DNA of 64,000 bases from Adiantum capillus-veneris (lineage: Eukaryota > Streptophyta > Polypodiopsida > Polypodiales > Pteridaceae), in the NCBI GenBank assembly GCA_014529385.2, contig CM043952.1, positions 53,958,119-54,022,118 on the forward strand, in the 5' to 3' direction. Shown here piece after piece: positions 1 to 11,209 of the stretch. Below the pieces are notes generated by a model that saw nothing but the letters and a program-made list of their open reading frames with translations, was not told where the DNA came from and made no database searches. The position numbers were made by a program, and so were the translations under genes. Position 1 is the first letter of the stretch, and each line of letters begins with the position of its first letter.

Positions 1-114
1 AATTGCTTCTGTGACACTTTGGAGCTGTTGTGCACATTGCAGTGAGGTTATATTTTGTTTTTGGTGCATTTTGCCCAAAAATTTCAACATTTAAGCCCTC
101 TTGTTTGTGCAACT

Positions 115-288
115 ATGGCATCGACTTCCTTTGACGTTAAGAATCTCTTCGAGATCAAGCGATTTGAGGGAACAGGTTTTGATCTTTGGAAGGATAGGAT
201 TCAAGGAATCCTCTTTCTTAAAGATTGTGACAGGGCACTTGAAGCAGAGAAGCAAAAGATATATCAGATGCAGCATGGATTACATTGA
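115..288 (+). pseudogene. E1 gag, N-terminal part
   Basis: An ATG at 115 opens a reading frame starting MASTSFDVKNLFEIKRFEGT, which matches the E7 gag start (MASTSSSSDAKSLMEIKRFD). Gag forms the RNA-packaging particle. After about 40 residues the frame departs from E7 and stops at 288; the homologous frame resumes near 300, so a small deletion or frameshift lies between. Confidence 0.85.
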
Positions 289-315
289 ACAAGAAGGCCC
301 ATTACCTACATTAAA

Positions 316-2253
316 ATGGCCGTCTCTGACGAGATCTTGGTAGATCTCAAGGGTCTTGTCAATGCGTTTGAGTTGTGGGAGAAATTGAAGGCAACGTATG
401 AGAATACGACCCCAGTTAATCAGGTGCATTTGATGCCGAAACTTGTTGGCATGCAGTTAGATGAGTCCAAGAGCGCTACAGAGCATTTGTCATTGTTTAC
501 AGGCACTCTATCTCAGTTACAGGACTCAGGTTTGCCCCCTTTTGATGATAAGCTCAAAGCTATCTTCTTGCTGATGACTCTACCTGATTCTTGGGAAACA
601 TTGGTAGTCTCACTGTCAAATAATCCCAACTTGACTTTTGATGGAGTTAGGGGTTCAATATTGAATGAAGAAATCGGGAGGAAAGCAAGTGGAGAAGAAG
701 GTGGCTTAGCCAACATGGTTAGAGGCAGGACAGAGAAGAAGAATGCCTATGCACAGAGAAGTAAGAGTAAGAGTAGAGAAAGGGGAAATGTCAGCAAAGG
801 CAAGGGTGATGTGACATGCTATCAATGTGGCAGGAAAGGTCACAAGAAACCCAACTGCAGGTACTATAAGGCAAAATTGGAAAGGAAGAAGAACAATGGA
901 GACAAAAAGAAAGAGAAGAAGGAGATCAAGACAGATGCACAGGACAGTCCAAAGGACAAAGAGAAGGCCAATGTGGTCTCTAGTGTCGTTATTGAGGAGC
1001 TGTCAGATGTTGAAGACATCTTATGTGCCACTTTGTCAGTTGATGATGCTCATAAGTCTGATGCCTCTCTCAATGTTCATACACACGATATGCAGATCAC
1101 CAAGAGTGATCTAATTGATGCTTTATTGACTGTTAATGATGCATTATACCAGACTTGGATAGTTGATTCCGGTGCTTCATTTCATGTGACTCCTATCAAG
1201 GAGTGCTTTTCTACTTTTGTTGCAGGCAGCCATGGCCATGTTTACCTTGGAAACAATCATGCATGTTCCATTGAGGGTATTCGCACAGTGCATCTTTCTA
1301 TAGATGGCACAAATGAGCTTGTCTTGCATGATGTTAGATATGTGCCAGGAATCAAGAAGAGTCTGCTTTCTGTTGGTCAGATGGATATGCATGGTTACAG
1401 CATTTTGTTTGAGAAAGGATCATGGAAGATCACAAAAGGCTCAAGGCTGATTGTAAAAGGTACAAAGAAAGGGACACTTAACTGCTTGCATGGAAAGGCC
1501 TTATTGGGCAAATTTATTGCTTTGGCTGAAATTAACTCACATATGGAGTTGTGGCATAAGAGGCTTGGCCATATGAGCCCAAAAGACCTTGCTAAGCTTT
1601 GTAATTTGAACAAGCTTGATGCTAAAGGCACAAAGCTTGATTTTAGTAATGAATGTCAATATGGCAAGCAAGTAAAAAGTTCTTATTACTCCCGTGTCTC
1701 TCGCAAATCTAATGTGCTTGATCTTGTACATTCTGATGTTTGTAGAATGCCCACTAAATCTATAGGGGGTGCACATTATTTTGTCTCTTTCGTTGATAAT
1801 CATTCTAGAAAAATCTGGGTTCATTTGCTCAAATCGAAGGATGAAGCCTTTGCTACGTTTAAGAAATTTCATGCATTTGTGACTACCCAAACAGGTAAAA
1901 AGCTGAAATGCTTGCGTACGGATAATGGGGGTGAGTTCATAAGTGGTAAATTTAACAAATTTTGTGAAAATTTGGACATTAAGAGGGAGCTTACTGTTCC
2001 ATACAGCCCCTCTTCTAATGGTGTGTCTGAAAGATACAATAGGACTTTATGTGAGAGGATGAGATGCATGTTGTCCATAGCTAATCTCCCTCATGGATTT
2101 TGGGGAGAAGCTCTAAAGACTGCAGTGCATATATGTAATCGATCCCCTCACATGTCTTTGAAAGGTGACATCCCTGAAGAGGTTTGGTCTGGTAAACCTG
2201 CTTCATATGATCACTTACGCGTCTTTGGTTGCGAAGCGTTTGTGCTCAGTTGA
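316..2253 (+). pseudogene. E1 gag-protease-integrase
   Basis: This is the longest intact stretch of E1 (645 codons). Its start is arbitrary because it continues the gag frame above. In order it shows a UBN2-type gag region (about 316-700), a Lys-rich linker, a CCHC zinc knuckle CYQCGRKGHKKPNC at 817-858, the protease motif WIVDSGAS near 1156, a GAG-pre-integrase HKRLGHM motif near 1552, and the integrase core with all three acidic residues (HSDVC near 1729, TDNGGEF near 1919, NGVSER near 2017). It ends by frameshift just inside the integrase C-terminal region. Confidence 0.92.
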
Positions 2254-2621
2254 GGAGTAAGCTAGATGCAAAGTCCATTAAAGTCCTCTTCATGGGATAC
2301 GGTGAAGAAGGTGAAATGGGCTACAGAATTTGGTTACCTCAGCTCGAAAAGGTTGTACGCAGCCGGGATGTTGTTTTTAATGAGGCAAGGCTGCTTAAAA
2401 ACAATTGTGCCTCTAATGGTGACCATAAGAAGGTCAAATTTCAGCATGTACAGCCACCTATTAGGCCTAATTTTGACCCTCGGGATGCACCACATATGGC
2501 TAAAAATGTTGATGAACCAATGGTGTTTGAGCCAGATGATGTTGGACAGCAAAATGAGGCTCCTGAAGGGCATGTGCAGCCACATAACAATGCTGAAAAC
2601 TGGGCTGAAAATGATGTATAG
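2229..2621 (+). pseudogene. E1 integrase C-terminal region
   Basis: This continues the integrase after the frameshift near 2240. It contains the copia block that reads GYGEEGEMGYRIWLP and RSRDVVFNE. An acidic, Pro-rich spacer follows, then a TAG at 2619-2621. The matching part of E7 is on the minus strand near 21700-22150. Confidence 0.88.
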
Positions 2622-2678
2622 CAGCCCTTTGTTGATGATATCATTGTTTCACCTTTTGTAGACCCATTTCCAGATAAT

Positions 2679-3106
2679 GTGGATCATTGGGTGAGGCGTT
2701 CTACTCGTCCAAGGCGGAATGTGAGTACATATGATCCCTCTTTGCATTATATTATGCTGACAGATGAAGGGGAGCCTCTCACTTATAAAGAGGCTAAGAC
2801 ATGTGAGTCAAGCAGTAAGTGGGAGCTTGCAATGCAAGAGGAAATGAAATCCTTGTATGCAAATGATATTTGGGATCTTGTGCCATTGCCTAAAGGGAGA
2901 AAGGCTCTTCCTAACAAATAGGTATACAAGATTAAGATTGTGGATGAAAAACCCAAGTACAAGGCAAGATTGGTTGCAAAAGGGTATGCACAAAAAGAAG
3001 GAATTGATTTTCAAGAAATCTTTTCTCCTGTTGTAAAGCTTACAACTTTACGTGTCCTTTTTGCTCTTGTTGCGGTGCTTGATTTGGAATTGAATCAACA
3101 GATGTA
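2679..3106 (+). pseudogene. E1 reverse transcriptase, first half
   Basis: The frame opens with the linker into RT (DHWVRRSTRPRR), then WELAMQEEMKSL and [17 protein letters not shown]. An in-frame TAG at 2919-2921 replaces the Trp expected in the NKWVYK motif. A further frameshift near 3100 falls in the segment that should read into [13 protein letters not shown] copies the element RNA into cDNA; this one cannot be translated through. Confidence 0.9.
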
Positions 3107-3781
3107 GAGACAGCGTTTTTGCATGGTGACATTGAAGAGGACATATACATGAAACAACCTGAAGGTTTTGTAGTTCCTACACGCGAGGAACTTGTATGCA
3201 AACTGAAAAGGGCTCTGTATGGTTTAAGACAATCATCACGGCTGTGGTATAAGAAGTTTGACACTTTTATGTTGTCTCAAGGCTTTAAACGTAGCCATAC
3301 AGATCATTGCTCGTATACGAAAAGGGATGAAGATGGTAGTCCCATTATACTTGTTCTCTATGTTAATGACATGTTGCTTGCCGGGAAACATAAGACTAGT
3401 CTTGATGCTCTAAAACGTAAGCTAAATTCAGCATTTGCTATGAAGGATTTGGGTGATGCAGAGCATATTTTGGGCATGCATATTAAAAGAGATAAAAAGC
3501 TGAAATTGTTGTTTTTATCTCAAGAAAGGTACATTGCAAAAGTACTTGACAGGCTTAATATGGTTGATACTAAGCCTCTTGGAGTACCTTTACCTCCATA
3601 CACTAAGCTTAGCAAAGGAGATTGCCCAAAGGATGAGATGGCATTGAAAGCAATGAAGGGAATCCCATATGCATCAGCTTGTGGTTCTCTTATGTATGCT
3701 ATGATTGCCACTCGTCCCGACATTGCTTATGCAGTGGAAATTGTTAGTCTATACATGTCAAATCCTGGCAAAGCGCATTGA
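3107..3781 (+). pseudogene. E1 reverse transcriptase, second half, catalytic Asp changed
   Basis: It resumes at FLHGDIEEDIYMKQPEGFVV and runs through GLRQSSRLWYKKFD to the active site. The box reads YVND at 3359-3370, where copia RTs have YVDD, so one metal-binding Asp is replaced by Asn. The frame then runs to a TGA at 3779-3781, where the neighbouring frame takes over in the RT to RNase H linker. Confidence 0.9.
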
Positions 3782-3799
3782 GAAGCTGTCAAATGCATT

Positions 3800-4318
3800 A
3801 TGAGATATTTGAAAGGTACACAATCAAAGTGTATTTGTTATGGAAAAAGTGACTTAAAGTTGCACGGATATTGTGATGCAGACATGGCAGGTGACATGGA
3901 TACCAAGAAATCTACCAACGGATATGTATTTGCCATTGTTGGTGGTGCAGTCTCTTGGTGTTCTAGGTTGCAAAAAATTGTGGCATTGAGTACTACTGAG
4001 GCTGAATATATTTCAGCCACAGAGGCTTCAAAGGAGGCCATTTGGTTGGGCAGACTTGCAAAAGAACTTGGCATGCCTGCTCATACACCCGTGTTGGGTT
4101 GTGATAGCCAGAGTGCTGTCTATTTAGCCAAAAATGCCATGTTTTATGCGTGTACCAAACACATAGATGTGCAGTGCCACTTCATACGTCAGGTATTGGA
4201 GGATGGTCTAGTCACCTTGACTAAGATCCATAAACAGGATAACCCTGCAGATGTTCTCACCAAGAGTCTTGCTAAGACTCAACATGAGCATTGCATACAT
4301 CTGGTGGGAGTTGGTTAA
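3800..4318 (+). pseudogene. E1 RNase H
   Basis: A copia-type RNase H with GYCDADMAGD, SWCSRLQK, the catalytic-region motif LSTTEAEYISATEASKEA, and a C-terminal block ending HLVGVG before TAA. It removes the RNA strand during cDNA synthesis. This portion has no internal stop. Confidence 0.92.
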
Positions 4319-4342
4319 CTTAAAGGCGTCATTTATGCCTTT

Positions 4343-4353
4343 AAGTGGGAGGT
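4343..4353 (+). promoter_or_regulatory. E1 polypurine tract
   Basis: AAGTGGGAGG directly precedes the TGTTGGG start of the 3' LTR. The same arrangement is present in reverse in E7 (19996 onward) and in E15 (63467-63478). It primes plus-strand cDNA. Confidence 0.85.
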
Positions 4354-4610
4354 TGTTGGGTTAAAGGCCTAAATAACCCTGTTTTGTATATTTTTATACT
4401 TTGTCCAGGTTCAATGTGAACCTGGACACATTTTTTTTAATCACTTATAATAAAAGTGGGAAAACCCAAAACTCACTTATTGAGTTTTCCAAAAAAACGT
4501 GAGCTCTCTCTCTCTCTCCTTGCTTCAATCCCTAGTGCTTCCTCTCTGCTGCACTCCGCCTCCTGCTTCTTGCCCCAATCCTGCACTACATCGCGACGCG
4601 CACCTACCGG
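4354..4610 (+). repeat. E1 3' LTR
   Basis: The LTR begins TGTTGGGTTAAAGGCC and aligns with the E7 LTRs through the CCACTTTTATTATAAGTG region (reversed in E7) and the CT-rich stretch at 4504-4518. Divergent but recognisable homology continues to about 4610. No clean CA end or target duplication can be seen, because LTR A-type sequence follows directly. Confidence 0.8.
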
Positions 4611-4619
4611 TATCCTCTG

Positions 4620-5631
4620 CTTCGCGCTTTCAGATGATGTGGTACTTGATGATGACTATGTCGACGACGATGTCAACGACGACGATGGAGACTATGACGA
4701 TGACGATGATGGTGTCGTCATCAAGTCCAGGATCTGCGACGATGATGACGAAGGTGTCGTCGTCAAGATAGGGATCTGCGATGACGATGACGAAGGTGTC
4801 ATTGTCAAGATAGGGACTACAATGACGATGACGATGTTGACGACAACGATGGTAATGACGACGACAACGTCAAGGCTGAAAACTGAAAACCCTAGATGCT
4901 CTGCTGGAGATCTGTTGATGTGGCGGTATTGCGGCTTGAATCTGCAACTGCTTCGCCGGACTAGAGCTGAAATGCAAAAACGCTGGCTGGTCTGGGTGAA
5001 ATCTGAAAACGCCAGGTTGATCTGCTGAATTCTGAAAACGCTAGGCTGATCTGCTGAATTCTGAAAACCCTAGGCTGATCTGGGTCTTGACGGGAAACTG
5101 GCGAGGATATGCAACCGGGTGGGAGTGGGTTCTCGCGAGGCTAAGGGTTGAAATCTGAAAACGTTGGTGGTAGTGGCTGAAAATGTTGGTGGGAGTGGCT
5201 GAAAACGCTGGGCTGATCTTGACAAAAAACGTTGGGACCTGTGGGTGCCTGCCTGCTGTGTTGCGGGTGCTGCCCTTCTGTGTCCTACTTCTTCTCCTTC
5301 TACTCAGTGCCCAATGGTTTTCTCTTATAGTTCTTTTAGCAAATTGCCCTACTTACTTTTTCAACAAAAGTCACTTATTAATAAATAAGTGAAAAATGTG
5401 TATTTTGGGAAAAAGGGTTCTATGCTCTGGAAATTTTCATGATGGCTATTGAATGTCATGCTAATGATCCTGTTGTGTGCAATCAGAGGGTATGCAACTA
5501 TTCTAAGTGCCTGGACATGCACGGCCTGCACACAGGCTCACAAGGGTGCCAGAACACTTCCTAGGCTAACCTAAACCCTAGACCTGGGATAGCTTGTCCA
5601 CATGCACATAGGGTTAGATGTGCACGTGACA
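4620..5631 (-). repeat. LTR A (3' LTR of E2)
   Basis: It matches LTR B (8744-9857) and LTR C in its GAC/GAT-rich triplet zone, in repeated CTGAAAACGCT motifs at 4870-5230, in the segment around 5300-5380 (TTCTCTTATAGTTCTTTTAG) and in the end CACGTGACA at 5631. The A-rich reverse complement of the 5320 segment is a TATA-like box for minus-strand transcription. The left end is lost at the junction with E1. A long acidic reading frame at 4456-5028 comes only from the GAC/GAT repeats. Confidence 0.75.
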
Positions 5632-5759
5632 TCCATAGCCTAAGGGACAAGGGTTGGAGAAAAGGGTTCATCAAGAGGCAACATGTAATTCGGGTCTCCA
5701 AGTATCGGCAAATCAAGGATCGTTGTGGAAGACTTGGGAGCGGTAGCCCCCTTTGAAGA

Positions 5760-6421
5760 TTAACACTCCTCGAAGACAACATCACGGTTGAGTGCAACAT
5801 CCTTCTCCTCTAGATCATAAAGTTGAAATCCCTCGGAAAGAGGGTTGTAGCCGACAAAAAACATTCTCCTTGACTTGGGGTCAAAATTCCCCCTTTGCTC
5901 CTTTGGTACATGGACATGTGCATCGCTTCCAAATATCCGAAAATAGGAGACGTCGGGCTTCTTACCATAATAAGCTTCGAACGGGGTCTTGAAACGGTTG
6001 GAGACCGGTTTATGGTATGAACTGCTGTCGCAACCGCCTCTACCCATAAAGACTTTGGCAAGTCTCGATGCTCAAGCATGGTCCGTGCCATTTCGACCAC
6101 TGTCCTACTCTTCCGCTCCACAACTCCATTCTCTGGAGGGGATCCAGTATTCGCAAGCTCTCGCTTGATGCCATTGTCTGCACAAAACTGAAAGAATGCT
6201 TTGGAGGTAAACTCCCCGCCTTGGTCCAATCAAATAGTCTTCAACACTTGATTGCTCTCCTTCTCCACAAGGAACGCCAATTCTTGAAGAGGCCAAATGC
6301 CTCCTACTTGTGCTATAGAAAATATACCCAAGTAAAGAGGCTGAAATCGTCCACCAGCAACATGAAATAAAGAGCCTTGCCGAGGGAAGGAATCACAAAG
6401 GTCGGTGTGAACCAACGCCAA
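5760..6421 (-). pseudogene. E2 integrase, broken
   Basis: The minus strand encodes a copia integrase in several frames: DQGGEFTSKAFFQFC, a NGVVERKSRTVVEMARTML block carrying the catalytic Glu, then the C-terminal block FKTPFEAYYGKKPDVSYFRI and MFFVGYNPLSEGF. Codons continue as far as VVFEEC at about 5760, then a stop. Frameshifts lie near 5990 and 6230. Confidence 0.88.
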
Positions 6422-6965
6422 AACAGCAATGGCTCAGCGTGTAGCAAGCCTCTGAATAGATTCTCGATGTTGCTTCCCACAAATGCAAGTAATGCATTTT
6501 CCATGCTGACTTCCAACATCTCGTAAGCTTATAAGCATCTGATCGCAAAAAGCAAGCCGAAGAGCATCATTGTCAAATGACCAATTGTAATGCCAAAGAT
6601 CACCTGTAGGTAACCTAATTGCTGAAGCAAGATCATAAAGCCTGTAGAGTCCGTTCTCCACTGAGCCTTTTCTGACCTCCTTGCCGGATTCACGATCCCA
6701 AATAGATACCGCATCCTCCGTAAAAATCACATCCATGCCAAGCATGCACGCCTCTTGCACATGAAATCCTAGCTTCGGAGCATAAAGTACCTTGGAGGTA
6801 TGCATATACCCCCTCTGTCGTAGGATCCATAGATCGCTGTGAATAGGAATTTTAGATTTGGGGGCAATAAAGATGGTACCACAGTGTCACTGCATGTTGG
6901 ACAAAAGATCCTTCGAAGGTGTCATGTGCCGTGAGGCACACAATCCAGAATCCAATCACGATCAT
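6422..6965 (-). pseudogene. E2 GAG-pre-integrase and protease relic
   Basis: Reading leftward from 6965, the minus strand gives a degraded protease start (WILDC, then ASRHMTPSKDLL after a frameshift), then SKVLYAPKLGF, NGLYRLYDL and a zinc-finger region near 6450-6520 ending at the integrase. The usual DSG protease triad is spoiled to D-C with a frameshift. Confidence 0.75.
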
Positions 6966-6989
6966 CTCGAGCTGCAAGAGTCGACACAA

Positions 6990-7340
6990 CCTCCGATGTC
7001 CCTAGAGAATCCTCTCAGGGTAGAATCTCTAAATGAACAAAGTGGCCCTTTTCCCCACAATTTTCAGCATCACTCTTCTTTTCTTTGTTATTGCTTTTCT
7101 TCTTACGCTTCTACTTCTTCTTCTTCTTGTTGGAAGAACCGGTCAAGGCTTCGGAGCCTGACTTCTTCCCCATATTGAACCGCTCCTCCTATTCCAACAC
7201 CATTGGAACAATCTCGTCCCAAGAAATAGTATTCGACCAGCCACTCATAATCAATGAATAGAAATTGGTATATCAAGGAGGTAATTGGGCCAAAAGCCAT
7301 ATTTGCCTTCATAAGTTCAGAATAGTCTGAACTCACGAAT
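6990..7340 (-). pseudogene. E2 gag zinc-knuckle region, degraded
   Basis: On the minus strand a Lys-rich run is followed by NCGEKGHFVH near 7040-7070. This keeps the second Cys, Gly and His of a CCHC knuckle but has lost the last Cys. It lies between the gag core and the protease relic, as expected for copia. Confidence 0.6.
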
Positions 7341-7648
7341 TATAAGAGGGAATAAAGCACTCATAAAACTATAAAAGCAAGGGACACAAGAAAAGAAAAG
7401 AAAAACAAAAACAAACAAACTAAATCACTTTGTTTGCTACGAAACAAAACTAGATAAAACAAAACACATTAACTTAAAGTGGTTTTTAAAAAAGACATGT
7501 GTAAAATAAGTTGACGCAACGTATTTGGCTTAAAACAAGTACTCGACTTTAAGCAAAAAAAGGATAAGACATCTTTAAAAATTAATCCTAGAAATCAAAC
7601 TTCACACAACAACTTCTAACGAAACACATTCTTAAGTCCTCAAGTAAG

Positions 7649-8561
7649 CTAAATACGAAATCGAAAAATGAATACTACTACAAACCTACGAAGAGCAAAG
7701 AACCAAACTTGACAATATGTGATCTCAACTTCGCTGCTTGTCCAAACAGGAAGAATAAGATTATCACCTTTATCATGCATAGCTTGGACAACAGCTATGA
7801 CATCCCTACTCACGTCGTCAGTGCCCAAGAGTAGGTGCAGGTTTATATAGAGGTCATTCATGCTTTGAACGTACTCTACAAAACCAACGAGCTGAGTTTC
7901 TATCACCCTCCAGAGGTGATGGGCCAAAAGCCATATGGCCATGTCCTCTGAACTGATAAGCTTTCCCTTATGAAGTCTCTCTTGCTAAAGCTCCTACATC
8001 TTGTTGATATGATCCTTCATGGGTGAGTTCCTCACATCGAGGGTCCTCAACTGCACCTCGAGGGCTATCCGCTTCATTGGAGAAACTCGATCATAAAGTG
8101 AAGAAAGCCGATCCCGAATCAACTTCGCGTCTTTCATCAATCGGATGTGACTGATGACTGATGATGTACTGTTGAGGATAATGAAAGACCAAATTCGAGC
8201 ATTGACACGCTCCCATAGCTTCGCTATCGCAGGGGTCCTTTGGCTTTTGAAAGTTACTCAAAACAAAGCCTCCAAGCTCGTAGGAGTCGAAGACCGACAT
8301 CATGGTCGCTTTCCAAATGGCAAAGTTATCGCCGTTCAATTGCCGATCCGAGGGAAAGGTAGGGAGGGTAGGTATCTTGATTGGTTGATCACCTACGTCG
8401 GAGTAGAATTGGGACCAATCTTCCCACTCCTCATTGACGGGTGGTTCACCACCACCGCTAGTCACACCCTCATGTTGTACTTCTTCATCACGCTGTCACG
8501 GACCGAATTCATGTCAACATCATCACTCCTCTCCATCATGTTGGAGAACTTGGGCATGTGA
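7649..8561 (-). pseudogene. E2 gag, broken
   Basis: From about 8540 leftward the minus strand reads MMERSDDVDMNS, then PSDRQLNGDNFAIWKATM, the Trp-centred motif of copia gag N-termini. SPMKRIALEVQLRTLDVRN follows in another frame, then VEYVQSMNDLYINLHLLL. At least three frameshifts separate these. 7340-7650 is AT-rich with no coding I can read. Confidence 0.75.
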
Positions 8562-8734
8562 TGAGGCTAGGTAGAGGTAGAAGAGAGGAAAACTTCAAAT
8601 CTGCCCACTATAACCACAATCAACCCCGAATAAGTGAAAAACACACAAAAAAACAACGAACCATCTCTTTTCGTCGCGGAAATTCAGCACCAAATACTCG
8701 CACAAATCACCTATCCGGTTCGAGAACATGCCAT

Positions 8735-8743
8735 GGCTCTGAT
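8735..8743 (-). promoter_or_regulatory. E2 primer-binding-site remnant
   Basis: The minus strand reads ATCAGAGCC directly next to LTR B. That is the distal half of the initiator-Met tRNA site TGGTATCAGAGCC; the first bases are lost or changed. Confidence 0.6.
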
Positions 8744-8853
8744 TGTCAAAGTGTTGAAGGGTTTAGCTCGGATCTAGTACCCCGCACACAAACACAAGGG
8801 TTTCTTTACTTCACTTGAAAAGAACTGAATTGAAATGAATGAAAGAGAGAGAC

Positions 8854-8889
<36 letters not shown>

Positions 8890-9857
8890 GACACGGCATG
8901 TCGGGTCCCAACCACCCTCAAGGGCCCCCTTGCTCTGTTGCCAGAGCAAGTACTTGTTTTATTACTTGCACAATAACTAATACAATGATGCTAAATACTG
9001 AGATGTTGAGATGTACTTGATGCTACTGATGCTGAGTACTACCAAAGTGTTGATGGGTATTGTAAGGCTAAGGACTGATATTACGAGTACTTGGTACTTG
9101 GTATTGCGAGTACTTTGGGTACTGAAGGTACTTGGGTGCTAAGGAGATGACGGTCCTGATGATCCCTACGCTGAGCTAGGCGGGAGGGTAGAAGCCAAAT
9201 CGCAAGGAGTGCTACATGCTGGGGTATTGAGTCGACGACGACGACGAGGGGTACTTGTACTGCAGTGCTGTTGAGGTGCTAATGGGTATTGTTGGAGGTA
9301 CTTGATATTGTGACGACAATGATGACGATGACGAGGCTGTGGGCTGATTTGCTATCGCTGGGGACGACGATGGGCTGAAATTGAAAACGCTGGTGGTGAT
9401 GCGGCGAGGACTGCAGCCACGACGAGGCTATGCTAACAACTCTGAGGGCTGAAATCTAATGACGATCATAGGGCCGAAAACGCTGATGGCTATTGGAGAA
9501 AACGCTGGCTGATGGCTGCCCAAGCATTGGTACTGCTTAGAGGCTCTTCTACTGCTCCTCTGCCTTCTATTGGTGCCCAAAGGGTTTCTTTTATAGGTCC
9601 TTTAGCCATTTGCCCTACCTACTTTTAAAAAATGTCATGTCAAAGTCACTTATTAACAAATGACTTAAGTGATTGTTCATATGCTATATGTTTATGTGAC
9701 TTAACTATGCAAGAGAGCGTATGCAACTATGACCGGCCTGGACATGCATGTCCTGCTAGAGGCTCACAAGGGTGCCAGGCTAGGTCCTAAGCAAAGACTG
9801 ACGCTAGACTCTAGCAGAAGCTTGTCTACGTGGCGCAATTGCAGTGCGCACGTGATA
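8744..9857 (-). repeat. LTR B, shared by E2 and E3
   Basis: A complete LTR of about 1.1 kb. It has a GA microsatellite (about 8860-8887), GAC/GAT triplets (9230-9370), CTGAAA/AAAACGCTG motifs (9370-9520), a TATA-like AGGACCTATAAAAG on the minus strand near 9595, and the end CACGTGATA at 9857 (TG terminus mutated to TA on the minus strand). A primer-site relic lies on its left and a purine tract on its right. It therefore serves as 5' LTR of E2 and 3' LTR of E3. Confidence 0.78.
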
Positions 9858-10323
9858 TCCCCCTTGTTAAAGGTGAGGCACAATTGCCGCACATCTATCT
9901 ATACTTCTGATGTTGAATGCTTCTTATGCTTGTGGATGCATAAACCAATGAAAACTTCTCCAAACTTGTGGATATTTTGGATGTAAGTACTATTGCGATG
10001 TAAACACCGACCATACGAGTTACTAGATAGCCTTACTACTGTCGCAGAATACCATCCTTGATGCTTACTCTGCCTTGCAAGCAAGTACGACCACTCAAAT
10101 AGTCCTGTCGTGAAAACATTACGGGTGAAGCTGAAAGGTAAGGGTGATCAGAGGTATTTCCAAGGGTTCCTTGTCGACAGAAGTGGATACACGCTACATG
10201 CGAATGCGAATGCAAAAGAGGGTTAGGGATCCTTGCACCAAGTCCTTCCTTATCCGCATAGGAGGCAAGTAGATCTTCGTACTCAAGATCTGAATTTTCG
10301 TGTAGCCGATGTCGATCTTCGTT

Positions 10324-10991
10324 CAAAGTGTCACAAACTGCTGACGTGTCAAAGCCCTGAAGAAGGGAGCCAACTTGCAGATGTCGGCCGAGGGGCCTAA
10401 ACCCTAAGAAGAACAAGTAACAGAAGAAGAAGTCCTTCCAACTTATGGGGCCCCGTCCGATGGGGCCCCAAGTGACAAAAAGGATTCAAATAAAGTTGGA
10501 CTCTCTCACACACACAAAAGACTTTTGCAAATTGATGACGTGGCAGATTTCTGAAAATTGCGCTGACATGATGACGTGGCAGGCTGTACGGATTTTCGCA
10601 TTTTGCGCTGACTGCTGTACGAACTTCCGTGATTTACGCTGGCAGCTTCTGGGCATTGCTTTTGGACCAGATTCTTTTGAGTTTGAAGGCTTTTCACTGT
10701 AAACTGCTTTTGGGGCCTAGGGCCTTTAAATATGAGGTTAGGGCCCATTCTCTGGCATGCTTCCTGGAGAAGGTGTAGAGTCTGGAGTATCGGCTTGTAC
10801 TGTGTTGATGCAATATAAAGAAATACCGAAAGGAGCGCCAAGGTTTGGGGGCAATACTCTCTGGGGTGGAATTCCGCCACTGTGTTGCGTGTTGTCTCTC
10901 TCTCTCTCAGTTCAGTTGTTATTTAAGTGCTAAAAGTCTGTTCAGTTTGTTCTTTTCTATTGGCATGTGGTGCCCGTCTTGTGACACAAAG
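10324..10991. repeat. E4 solo gypsy LTR with 5-bp target duplication
   Basis: A 658-bp LTR (10329-10986) starts TGTCACAAACTG, as the E5 gypsy LTR does, and ends GTGACA. It is flanked by the perfect direct repeat CAAAG (10324-10328 and 10987-10991). It shares with the E5 LTR the GACGTGGCAG motifs and the AAATACCGAAA segment near 10820. No internal region is present, so it is the product of LTR-LTR recombination. Confidence 0.88.
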
Positions 10992-11162
10992 ACATAGCGA
11001 TGAAGAAGGGATCGCGCCCGATGCGCGATGGACTAAGGGTGGGAGTGGCTAATACGTCAGTGTCAGGGCGTGAAGATTCTTTGAGGAAAAAAAATTGGGA
11101 GAGGTTCTTTGGGTTCTTGGTGGTTCTTCCCTTGAGTTTGCGATGCCGAAGCACGCACAGAG

Positions 11163-11208
11163 CTCTGATAACAATGTCAGGTGCAACGCGCACAGGGCTC
11201 TAATACCA
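11163..11208 (-). promoter_or_regulatory. E3 primer-binding site, duplicated
   Basis: On the minus strand TGGTATTAGAGCCC (11195-11208) abuts LTR C. A second degraded copy of the LTR end plus primer site lies just to its left (11163-11190, GCTCTGATAACAATGTCAGG on the plus strand), so the junction is tandemly duplicated. The site pairs with initiator-Met tRNA. Confidence 0.75.
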
Positions 11209-11209
11209 A

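Larger units (their letters stand above)
1..4610 (+). mobile_element. Ty1/copia LTR retrotransposon E1 (5' LTR outside window)
   Basis: The segment runs leader, gag, protease, integrase, RT, RNase H, polypurine tract and 3' LTR, which is the copia domain order (integrase before RT). The 5' LTR and primer site lie left of base 1. It is the same family as E7 at 19713-25035: gag and pol align throughout, and both LTRs start TGTTGGGTTAAAGGCCT. The coding region is broken by at least four frameshifts or stops, so this copy is dead. Confidence 0.93.
4620..9857 (-). mobile_element. Ty1/copia element E2 (LTR A - internal - LTR B), RT-less
   Basis: Two related LTRs of about 1.0-1.1 kb (A, B) flank a minus-strand internal region holding gag, protease and integrase relics. 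Integrase ends near 5760 and LTR A follows after about 130 bp, so RT and RNase H are missing. A remnant of the primer site abuts LTR B. It could not make its own cDNA. Confidence 0.75.
9858..11209 (-). mobile_element. E3 internal region, short and non-coding (interrupted by E4)
   Basis: Between LTR B and LTR C lie about 690 bp once the E4 solo LTR is removed. Next to LTR B the minus strand reads AACAAGGGGGA (9858-9868), a plausible polypurine tract. Next to LTR C is a primer site. I recognise no gag or pol; a 126-codon minus reading frame at 10036-10416 crosses the E4 boundary and is not credible as a gene. It fits an internally deleted or non-autonomous derivative. Confidence 0.6.

Noticed and set aside
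4456-5028. A 190-codon acidic (Asp-rich) reading frame
   Set aside because: It is produced by GAC/GAT triplets inside LTR A and spans the E1-LTR A junction; the same triplets occur in LTRs B and C.
9880-10416. A 126-codon minus-strand gene at 10036-10416
   Set aside because: It crosses the E4 solo-LTR boundary and its target duplication, so it cannot be one conserved gene.
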